A stretch of DNA of 10,558 bases. Origin: a bacterium (GTDB lineage: Bacteria > Bdellovibrionota_C > UBA2361 > OMII01). Location of the stretch: contig JAFMIS010000047.1 of the NCBI GenBank assembly GCA_017853915.1, positions 1 to 10,558 on the forward strand. Reading direction: 5' to 3'. The notes below the pieces were generated by a model that saw only the letters and a program-made list of their open reading frames with translations, did not search any database and was not told the DNA's origin. Each line of letters begins with the position of its first letter. The first letter of the stretch is position 1. The translations under genes were made by a program, and so were the position numbers. Of the stretch, positions 5,493 through 10,558 are shown piece after piece.

Positions 5493-6644
5493 ATGGATCG
5501 CATCTTCTATTTTGGAGAAAACACGGAGCAGTTGCCGAGATTCCTGGAACGATTGGGATATTTCGTGCAAGGCACATCGGCGGAAAAACCCGTGCCTGAT
5601 GTGCTCGGGGGAAATCAGTTTGATCTGATTCTCATAGACGGCCGAATTACTCCTGATGCTAGCGATCTATGTAAATTTTTCCGCGCCCACGAGGATACAC
5701 GACAGGTGCCGATCGTGTGCATTGCGGGCGACCCAATTGCTGATGTTGAGGTCGTTGCGACGCTTGATAGAATTGAGGTGGTACAGTCCCCGCTTTCGGT
5801 TGGCACGCTCGCTAGTCGAATCGCTACGCAACTGCGACTGAGAAAAGCTGCCGGTGATGACAGTAAACGTGGAACCCTGGCGGAGATCAACGCCGCGTTG
5901 CGAGAACACAATGCACGCTTTCAAAAAGATCTTGAGGAAGCTCGGGCGATTCAACAGAGTTTATTACCTCGAAGCCTCCCAGCTGACCCTCGCTTTCAAA
6001 TAGCGGTCTCATATCAGCCCTTAGAGCAGGTGGGCGGCGATTGGTATTTTGTCGATTATCTCGAGAAAAAGAGGCTTTTGTTGAACGTAGCTGATGTGTC
6101 TGGCCACGGACTCGCGGCTGCTTTTATTGGTAGCATGACAAAGCTGGCGATGGTAGCGGCGGAAAAAGAGAGGCCCGACGAGCGATTAGCCGCCATGAAT
6201 CACTACTTGGCTCCGCAGCTCCCCATGGGACGTTTCATTACCATGGGGCACTGCTTGTATGAGCCAGAGAGCGGTAGAGTGCAATGGGCACGCGCCGGTC
6301 ATGGCCCCGCGTTGATCCTTCGTGCGGATTCACGGCACGTGATTCAGCTATGGGGGGAGGGATTTCCGTTGGGGTTTGTCGGGGAAACGCAATACGAACT
6401 TACAGAAGATGCTCTTATGCCGGGAGATGTTTTGCTTTTGTACACGGATGGCGTTACAGAAGCTCAGAATAGAGCTATGGACCAATATGGAATTTCTCGC
6501 CTGTCTCATGCTCTGTCGCAAGTTCCAGAGCGGGCCAGTGCTGGAGAGATGGTTAAGAGCATCCTGAGTGATTTCTCCTCGTTCCTTGAGGGGCGCCTAC
6601 TTAAAGATGATGTGACTCTCATGCTTCTCAAAAGAGAGCGATAA
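5493..6644 (+). CDS. SpoIIE/RsbU-type PPM serine phosphatase with degenerate receiver domain
   Basis: The 383-residue protein has three parts. Residues 1-118 resemble a response-regulator receiver: the strand DLILIDG carries a candidate phosphoacceptor Asp49, but the usual acidic pair after the first strand is missing (IFYFGEN) and the conserved Lys is Gln98 (VVQSP). It is probably a pseudo-receiver. Residues 125-158 are a helical linker ending in the typical A-x-x-I-Q-x-x-L-L-P. Residues 160-381 are the SpoIIE phosphatase domain with metal-ligand motifs VGGDW (D183), VADVSGHG (D201), RAGHGPA (268-273), YTDGVTE (D319) and KDDVTLM (D372/D373). Family members dephosphorylate anti-anti-sigma factors or similar STAS proteins. 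No STAS, anti-sigma or histidine kinase gene is in the window, so its target is unknown. TAAGG lies four bases before the ATG. Domain call is secure. Confidence 0.92.
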   Translation: MDRIFYFGENTEQLPRFLERLGYFVQGTSAEKPVPDVLGGNQFDLILIDGRITPDASDLCKFFRAHEDTRQVPIVCIAGDPIADVEVVATLDRIEVVQSPLSVGTLASRIATQLRLRKAAGDDSKRGTLAEINAALREHNARFQKDLEEARAIQQSLLPRSLPADPRFQIAVSYQPLEQVGGDWYFVDYLEKKRLLLNVADVSGHGLAAAFIGSMTKLAMVAAEKERPDERLAAMNHYLAPQLPMGRFITMGHCLYEPESGRVQWARAGHGPALILRADSRHVIQLWGEGFPLGFVGETQYELTEDALMPGDVLLLYTDGVTEAQNRAMDQYGISRLSHALSQVPERASAGEMVKSILSDFSSFLEGRLLKDDVTLMLLKRER

Positions 6645-6732
6645 GATTATCGTGTATCGGAGAGATGGTCAGGCATATGCCCTGCTAGCACGGGGTACAT
6701 GATCTCGTCCTAATAAAACCAAAAGTCCAAGC
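6645..6732. other. Palindrome-rich short intergenic region
   Basis: Between the phosphatase and DUF2231 genes lie two adjacent palindromes: GGCATATGCC (6672-6681) and TGCTAGCA (6683-6690). No T-run follows them and no promoter with both boxes is evident. They could be binding sites controlling the DUF2231 gene. Confidence 0.3.
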
Positions 6733-7167
6733 ATGATAAACCTCCATCCCCCTCTCACAGGATTGCCATTCGCTGGCGCGGTGTCTTTGGTTGCCCTTGA
6801 GGTTTTGGGTTGTGTAAGGCGGTATAAAGAGAGGGTGAGCCTTCTACGCCCGGTCCTAATTGTGGCGTGCATAGTGGGAGTGATGGCGGCATTCCTATCT
6901 GGATACCAAGCGAGCAGTAGAGTCGGGGAGCTTTCTGAGGCAACGGAGGGATTGTTAGCCCAGCATCACTCGCTGGGCCGCCTTGTTTTTCTGGCAAGTG
7001 GCCTGATGGGAGCATTTTTCTTCGTGGCGGAGCGAGCCCGTCATGGCAAGCGACTTATGTATGGCCTCTATTATGTTTTTTTGCTGGTGTACGCTATCTC
7101 AACACTCGTAGTTGGCCAGTTGGGGGGAGATCTAGTTTTTGGGCATGGAGTCGGAGTGGCTCGCTGA
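6733..7167 (+). CDS. DUF2231 family membrane protein
   Basis: The 144-residue protein opens with the family's LHPPLTGLPF (residues 4-13). It has four membrane segments at about 11-27, 38-57, 84-100 and 109-128. The pair H78-H79 lies in the loop before the third helix, and the protein closes with the conserved GGDLVFGHGVGV (131-142), the DUF2231 C-terminal signature. The conserved histidines (H5, H79, H138) resemble possible haem or metal ligands, but no function is established for the family; a redox-related membrane role is speculation. Length is normal. The ribosome binding site is weak. It is convergent with the cobalamin adenosyltransferase gene and ends 53 bases from its stop, so the two are separate transcripts. 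Confidence 0.85.
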   Translation: MINLHPPLTGLPFAGAVSLVALEVLGCVRRYKERVSLLRPVLIVACIVGVMAAFLSGYQASSRVGELSEATEGLLAQHHSLGRLVFLASGLMGAFFFVAERARHGKRLMYGLYYVFLLVYAISTLVVGQLGGDLVFGHGVGVAR

Positions 7168-7200
7168 GTAGACACCTCTAGCCCTGATATCGCATGCACT

Positions 7201-7236
7201 CGCTCGGGGAGATAAGAGAGCTACGAGCGTGTTTTT
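7201..7236 (+). terminator. Possible terminator after the DUF2231 gene
   Basis: CGCTCG (7201-7206) pairs with CGAGCG (7224-7229) across a 17-base loop. Five Ts follow at 7232-7236, two bases after the stem. The order stem then T-run is right for plus-strand termination downstream of the DUF2231 stop. The long loop makes it weak, and its right arm and T-run lie inside the 3' end of the convergent gene. Confidence 0.35.
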
Positions 7237-7811
7237 GGTCGACTGGATCCAGGAACCCACAGATATTCCGGATGCCCTGCTCGGACAACAACTGAGCGAG
7301 CCATAACAAAAAGTAGATCGCTCAGTCGATTTATATATTGAATTATCAAACCTGATACGGGTTCCTGTTCGTGCAACGCCAGTATCGAACGTTCCGCCCG
7401 CCGACACACCGTTCGGGCAACGTGAAGGTGCGCGTTTAACACGGTGCCTCCCGGCAGTATAAACGATGAGAGTTCGGGTAATCCCTCATTCAGCTCGTCG
7501 ATCCATTGCTCAAGTTTGCTCACATGATGAGCCTGTGTTTTTGGCATTCCCTCCCACGAGGCATCGCGAGGAGTGGCAAGCTCAGATCCGATGTCAAAGA
7601 GCTCATTTTGGATGATGGTTAGAATGTCCTTGATAGCGAGAGTGCCCTCGGAAGAAGCGAGAGTGCAGCACACTCCCAGATGAGCATTCAACTCATCGAC
7701 GTCGCCGTACGAGGTTACCTTAGTAGAAGTCTTCTTAACGCGCTCGCCACCCACAAGCCCCGTTAATCCATCATCTCCCGTGCGGGTGTATATTCTATTT
7801 AGTGAGACCAT
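7221..7811 (-). CDS. pduO: Cob(I)alamin adenosyltransferase, PduO type
   Basis: The 196-residue protein transfers the adenosyl group of ATP to cob(I)alamin, giving adenosylcobalamin, the cofactor of methylmalonyl-CoA mutase and related isomerases. All PduO-type (MMAB-like) motifs are present in order: the ATP-binding YTRTGDDGLTGL (residues 8-19), YGDVDELNAHLG (35-46), ELFDIGSELA (70-79), FILPGGT (117-123), ARTVCRRAER (132-141) and YINRLSDLLFVMAR (159-172). The last two form the active-site helices. Length matches stand-alone family members. It is monocistronic on the minus strand, with a plausible promoter ending just upstream of the start; a GAAAG seven bases before the ATG is a weak ribosome binding site. 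No mutase gene is in the window. In many bacteria this enzyme accompanies propionate or branched-chain acyl-CoA degradation, compatible with the HMG-CoA-lyase-like gene nearby. Confidence 0.95.
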   Translation of the reverse strand: MVSLNRIYTRTGDDGLTGLVGGERVKKTSTKVTSYGDVDELNAHLGVCCTLASSEGTLAIKDILTIIQNELFDIGSELATPRDASWEGMPKTQAHHVSKLEQWIDELNEGLPELSSFILPGGTVLNAHLHVARTVCRRAERSILALHEQEPVSGLIIQYINRLSDLLFVMARSVVVRAGHPEYLWVPGSSRPKTRS

Positions 7812-7829
7812 AATGACGCTTTCACACGT

Positions 7830-7858
7830 ATCCTACTAGGCTACCACATGTTGTTCAA
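7830..7858 (-). promoter_or_regulatory. Sigma-70-like promoter of the adenosyltransferase gene
   Basis: On the minus strand TTGAAC (plus positions 7853-7858) and TAGGAT (7830-7835) are separated by exactly 17 bases, each matching four of six consensus bases. Transcription would start near 7822, giving a leader of only about ten bases before the ATG at 7811. The -10 overlaps the small inverted repeat CCTA-C-TAGG (7832-7840). The boxes are seen directly; activity is inferred. Confidence 0.45.
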
Positions 7859-8060
7859 TTGGCAGAGGGGTAAGTGAAACTGGTTCATCAAGAAGCTTTG
7901 TGGTGGGGCAGGGATTTGGGTGTACAGAGCAGCTCCTATTGCTGACCAGCTGGGGGTACTCTCTCTTGTGCATCGTGGCTACCTCGCGATTGCGAGGGGC
8001 CTGCTTTCTCAATGCGATATAAAAAGACCCTCGTGCAGGCTTTATTCAAGCTCGGAGTTA
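7859..8060. other. Intergenic region with a hairpin, no convincing gene
   Basis: Together with the promoter just to its left this forms a gap of about 250 bases. A perfect hairpin CCTCGC-GATT-GCGAGG (7982-7997) lies about 65 bases past the stop of the minus-strand gene at 8061. Without a following T-run on either strand it is not a clear terminator, though it could mark that gene's 3' end. The octamer TGACCAGC (7943-7950) recurs at 8461 and 8620. A short plus-strand frame (7920-8126) shows no protein-like pattern. Confidence 0.35.
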
Positions 8061-8333
8061 TTACTGATTGAGCAATCTTTCGATGTCATTAAGGTCCCCG
8101 GGGCGAGGAGAGGAATCTTCATCTGAGTGAGACTTTTGCGCAAATCCGCCCAGATCTGTGGCGGCGTTCCTACGTGAGTGCTCAATCAGATGGTGACTCT
8201 CCAGAGGTTCAGATTGTGAACTCTCTTGGAGAGGATCGGGTGGTGAGGTGAGTATATGGATTCCCAGGTAAGGAGCCAACAAGGCTGCTGCTATAATAAA
8301 AAGACCAAACCTAAAAATAGATATCAGGCTCAT
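8061..8333 (-). CDS. Small membrane-anchored hypothetical protein
   Basis: The 90-residue product has one hydrophobic N-terminal segment (residues 4-27, ISIFRFGLFIIAAALL...) with an Arg inside its first turn. A hydrophilic Ser/Glu/Pro/His-rich tail with no visible motif follows, ending DLNDIERLLNQ. The N-terminus could be an uncleaved anchor. GAGA lies seven bases before the ATG. No family is recognised. The low-complexity tail lowers confidence, but the clean N-terminal membrane segment and the helical C-terminus favour a real gene. It is divergent from the candidate lipoprotein ORF at 8358; the 24 bases between their start codons contain the small inverted repeat CTCG-AATAA-CGAG (8341-8353). 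Confidence 0.5.
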   Translation of the reverse strand: MSLISIFRFGLFIIAAALLAPYLGIHILTSPPDPLQESSQSEPLESHHLIEHSRRNAATDLGGFAQKSHSDEDSSPRPGDLNDIERLLNQ

Positions 8334-8357
8334 AGATTGTCTCGAATAACGAGTAAG

Positions 8358-8495
8358 ATGAAGCTTCTACTCAGTGCAACGCTCACCTCGGTTGTAGCAT
8401 GCAGTATCGAGATAGGAAATCGCTGGGACAAGGAGCCATACTGCGGCGCTGAGAGGCTTATGACCAGCCCCGAAGTTACGGCTGGGGGATCGTGA
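8358..8495 (+). CDS. Candidate 45-residue lipoprotein
   Basis: Starting at the internal ATG 8358, the product reads as a compact lipoprotein precursor. It has Lys2, a hydrophobic core (residues 3-13) and a V-V-A-C lipobox with the putative lipidated Cys15. The 30-residue remainder includes one further cysteine (C29). GAG sits four bases before the ATG. The in-frame extension back to 8256 is basic and unlike a signal peptide, so the internal start is preferred. Such short lipoproteins are often missed by gene finders, but a signal-like stretch can also arise by chance in so short a frame. The frame is supported by no known homologue. Confidence 0.35.
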   Translation: MKLLLSATLTSVVACSIEIGNRWDKEPYCGAERLMTSPEVTAGGS

Positions 8496-8690
8496 ACCTG
8501 ACGTCTGGGAGGACTGTCGGTCTGGTCAGAGAGGACATCCGGGCCAGCCACCCCTCCGTCCAACCCATTGTTTAAATTGAAGTATCTAAGCCAGAGCCTG
8601 CATCATTAAAAAAAGTTTCTGACCAGCCAGTCCGATCGTTTAGTTCCCTGGTGAAATTGCCGATGCCTCTCTTACGGGGAAAGGTGCGCG
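8496..8690. other. Intergenic region upstream of the PP2C gene with a spaced inverted repeat
   Basis: No gene is seen. CTGGTCAG (8522-8529) and CTGACCAG (8619-8626) are perfect inverted repeats 89 bases apart, and TGACCAGC occurs at 8620 as well as at 7943 and 8461. An AT-rich segment (8568-8582) and an A-run (8608-8614) suggest a promoter zone, but I cannot assign -35 and -10 boxes with confidence. Confidence 0.3.
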
Positions 8691-9728
8691 ATGATTCTAA
8701 TCGCAGAGCTGGTCTTTCGACCCAGATGGATTGCCCGCGGGAGAGGGGTGATAGGGATGATACTTGAGCAGCTACTAGGACGGAGAAAATCTTCGAGCGA
8801 ATTGCGCTCGCAGGATGCCAGGTGTGTTCCCGCAGCTTTATCTGACCGTGGTTGCGAACGAGAGCGAAACGAAGATCGATGCGTCATCGTTGAATCGGCC
8901 TCCGGCACCGGTTATTTTGTTTTTGATGGGATGGGGGGGGAGCCTGGGGGCGACGCAGCCGCGCAGCTATCTCTCGAAGCAGTCCGCGGATTTTTGCAAG
9001 ATTCTGAACTGCAGGATGCTACGAAAGTGATCAAAGGAGCCATAGAGAAGGCCCACAGCACTATCTCTCTCAGGCGACAGAATCCGGCTTTCGCATCAAT
9101 GGGGACAACGGTTGTTGGCGCGTTGTGCCAAGGGCCCGAAGTGGTGATCGCCGCTGTCGGCGATTCAAGGGCATATCACATACATGCCGGTGGGAGCGAC
9201 CAACTTACATCAGACCACACGTTCGTCCAGCAATTAGTTGATGAGGGCCACATCGTTCCTCAGGACGCACTGCTACATCCCCAGTCTCATATCCTCACTC
9301 GGTGTGTAGGTTCTCAAGTTGGTTTTGGGATAGATATAAAACGATATTGGCTTTCTCCTTCAACGATGGAGGAGCAACTGGAATACCTCGTGCTCTGCTC
9401 AGATGGACTGTACAGTCTTGTGACAGACGAGGAGATGAGGGCTGTTGTTATGTCTCTATCTCCGGAAGATGCGTGCGAGAGGCTAGTAGATCTGGCCAAG
9501 CAACGAGGTGGATTTGATAACATCACTGTCTTGGTCATTCCTTTGTTAGGATGTCTCAAGACCACTCCAGATGAGTCGGGAGTACGGTCGGGCAAGAGTG
9601 TTCAAACTGCGACCGTACGGCGTAGTTCGAAGCAGCAAGAATCAGAAGTGGCGAAGTCGGCTAAGCAATCGTGGGTGCCATTTCACGCGGTGGCGTGCCT
9701 CTTCATTGGTTTGATGGCGATGAAATAA
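8691..9728 (+). CDS. PP2C-family Ser/Thr protein phosphatase with hydrophobic C-terminal tail
   Basis: This is a metal-dependent PPM phosphatase. Motifs (345-residue numbering): SDRGCERERNED (51-62, D62), VFDGMGGEPGGDAAA (77-91, metal-binding D79), MGTTVVGAL (137-145), AAVGDSRAYHI (154-164, D158), LTSDHTFVQQLVDEG (172-186), LTRCVG (202-207), LCSDGLYSLV (235-244, D238) and GFDNITVLV (274-282, D276). All Mg/Mn ligands are present, so activity is expected against phospho-Ser/Thr. Residues 290-328 form a polar linker, and the last 17 are hydrophobic (VPFHAVACLFIGLMAMK), a possible tail anchor. Two starts compete: ATG 8691 with AAGG six bases upstream, and ATG 8757 with GAGG ten bases upstream. 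The shorter form removes a basic-hydrophobic 22-residue extension. The FHA-like gene follows 43 bases later, suggesting a phospho-signalling unit; no kinase is visible. Confidence 0.92.
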   Translation: MILIAELVFRPRWIARGRGVIGMILEQLLGRRKSSSELRSQDARCVPAALSDRGCERERNEDRCVIVESASGTGYFVFDGMGGEPGGDAAAQLSLEAVRGFLQDSELQDATKVIKGAIEKAHSTISLRRQNPAFASMGTTVVGALCQGPEVVIAAVGDSRAYHIHAGGSDQLTSDHTFVQQLVDEGHIVPQDALLHPQSHILTRCVGSQVGFGIDIKRYWLSPSTMEEQLEYLVLCSDGLYSLVTDEEMRAVVMSLSPEDACERLVDLAKQRGGFDNITVLVIPLLGCLKTTPDESGVRSGKSVQTATVRRSSKQQESEVAKSAKQSWVPFHAVACLFIGLMAMK

Positions 9729-9771
9729 CCGTGACAGTCTTTTTTGTTCTTAGAGTGTGGGGGAGCTAGGT

Positions 9772-10558
9772 ATGCAGAGCGGCGAAAAAGCAAACCCAAA
9801 ACTGCCACACAGCACAACTCGCGCGAGGCATCGAACCGTGCATATGAGCGCGGAGGATGTAAAAGGAATGAGGCCAGGCGTAGCGGATGACAAATCACTG
9901 GGCGTGGGGCTTCCTGAAAGCGAGCCGCCTCTCGATATCGACACTTCTTCCACAGATCTTTTCGCTGGATTAGATGAGGGATATCTTGGATTAGAGTCTG
10001 ATGAGCCGTCAACGCACGTTCAAGCTGATCCGTTTGGTGAGGGCGATGCCCTGGAATCTGATGTCCCAGTCCTTGAGGCATTATCTGACACTGGAGAACT
10101 AGGATTCGCCGCGGGACTAGAGGATGACGCCGCATCCTTTTCGCAGGATAACGAAATTGGAGTAGCCGCTGGAGACACAAAAATTTTCGAATCGGAGTCA
10201 GTCTCTGCGCAAAGCGCCGCGGTACTCGAATCTACGGGAGACTATCGTCAGGAAGTACCAAGGGATGTGGAGGGCTTGTTGAGCGATGCCGAGGGAGAAG
10301 AGGAAAATCATCTTCATCCATCATCCGCCGCTGCATCAGGACATGCTACGGGTCTGCGGGTGAAAGATCCCTCCGATGGCGTTCTTGTTGGATTTCTGGT
10401 TTCGTTCGAAGGTGATACCAAGGGAGCCTTTGTTGAGCTTAGAAGCGGTCGCGCCGTCATTACGTCAGAGCCCTGCAGCAGCGGGACCGCGATAGTGATT
10501 GATCACCCCTCAGTATCTCCGATGCATGCCATTCTTCGAATACAAGAGGGGGGGGAGG
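9772..10558 (+). CDS. Acidic protein with C-terminal FHA-like domain, 3' end outside window
   Basis: An open frame runs to the window edge without a stop (262 residues seen). The ATG follows GGAG by six bases. Residues 1-33 are basic and polar (His, Arg, Lys). Residues about 40-190 are strongly acidic and low in complexity, with recurring LESD/LES units and phenylalanines (GLDEGYLGLESDEP, ALESDVPVLEA), likely disordered. From about residue 195 a beta-rich domain begins: VLVGFLVSFEGDTKGAFVEL, a Gly-Arg turn, AIVIDHPSVSPMHAILRI. The spacing and the Ser-x-x-His (S249-H252) match the FHA core, which binds phosphothreonine. However, the preceding strand reads RAVITSE rather than the typical I-G-R, so the usual binding Arg appears missing. 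It is placed after the PP2C gene, consistent with phospho-signalling. FHA-like call moderate. Confidence 0.75.
   Translation, partial: MQSGEKANPKLPHSTTRARHRTVHMSAEDVKGMRPGVADDKSLGVGLPESEPPLDIDTSSTDLFAGLDEGYLGLESDEPSTHVQADPFGEGDALESDVPVLEALSDTGELGFAAGLEDDAASFSQDNEIGVAAGDTKIFESESVSAQSAAVLESTGDYRQEVPRDVEGLLSDAEGEEENHLHPSSAAASGHATGLRVKDPSDGVLVGFLVSFEGDTKGAFVELRSGRAVITSEPCSSGTAIVIDHPSVSPMHAILRIQEGGE

Noticed and set aside
8330..8563. 77-residue minus-strand frame ending with an ATGA overlap onto the small membrane protein
   Set aside because: The ATGA overlap is suggestive of coupling, but the product lacks protein-like organisation and is antisense to the candidate lipoprotein; kept only as a possibility.
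9683..10180. 165-residue minus-strand frame
   Set aside because: Antisense to the PP2C end and FHA-like gene; His/Arg/Pro/Leu-rich composition typical of the complement of an acidic coding region.

Overview
The window comes from a bacterial chromosome of intermediate base composition (G+C slightly above half by eye). It is probably a Gram-negative: there is a YfgM-like membrane-anchored repeat protein, a periplasmic-type secreted protein and a candidate lipoprotein. The combination of a DUF151 nuclease-like protein, an HMG-CoA-lyase-type enzyme, a PduO cobalamin adenosyltransferase, SpoIIE and PP2C phosphatases and an FHA-type protein would suit a deltaproteobacterium in the broad sense (Bdellovibrionota, Myxococcota or SAR324-like). 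That placement is inference; no rRNA, tRNA or phylogenetic marker is present. I see no mobile element, CRISPR array or tRNA.

Layout, left to right. A DUF151 gene (71-664) is followed by 355 bases without a convincing gene, rich in GC inverted repeats, including a three-copy GGGCGCC(C) arrangement that could form alternative hairpins. Next is a YfgM-like protein with one membrane segment and a coiled coil (1020-1850). A perfect 14-base palindrome precedes a small secreted four-cysteine protein (2004-2387), which lies 21 bases before an HMG-CoA-lyase-family enzyme (2409-3329), so these two probably share a transcript. About 330 bases follow with short inverted repeats and a small ORF that has a strong ribosome binding site; it overlaps a 96-residue hypothetical protein (3657-3947). 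A multi-pass membrane protein of unknown function follows (4127-5377).

The centre holds a SpoIIE/RsbU-type phosphatase with a degenerate receiver domain (5493-6644) and a DUF2231 membrane protein (6733-7167). On the minus strand are the PduO-type cob(I)alamin adenosyltransferase (7221-7811), with a recognisable promoter, and a small membrane-anchored hypothetical protein (8061-8333). A possible 45-residue lipoprotein lies divergently (8358-8495). The right end is a PP2C-type protein phosphatase (8691-9728) followed 43 bases later by an FHA-like gene with a long acidic N-terminal region that runs off the window (9772 onward).

Functionally this looks like several short independent transcription units rather than one pathway. 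Two themes recur. One is acyl-CoA/B12 metabolism: the HMG-CoA-lyase-like enzyme and the adenosylcobalamin-producing enzyme, which in other organisms serve leucine or isoprenoid degradation and methylmalonyl-CoA mutase. The other is Ser/Thr phospho-signalling: two unrelated PPM-fold phosphatases plus an FHA-like protein, with no kinase visible. I found no clear undescribed defence or mobile system. The least ordinary items are the degenerate receiver phosphatase, the PP2C/FHA-like pair whose FHA-like domain lacks the usual Gly-Arg motif, the overlapping small ORFs near 3538-3947 and the repeat arrangement at 665-721.
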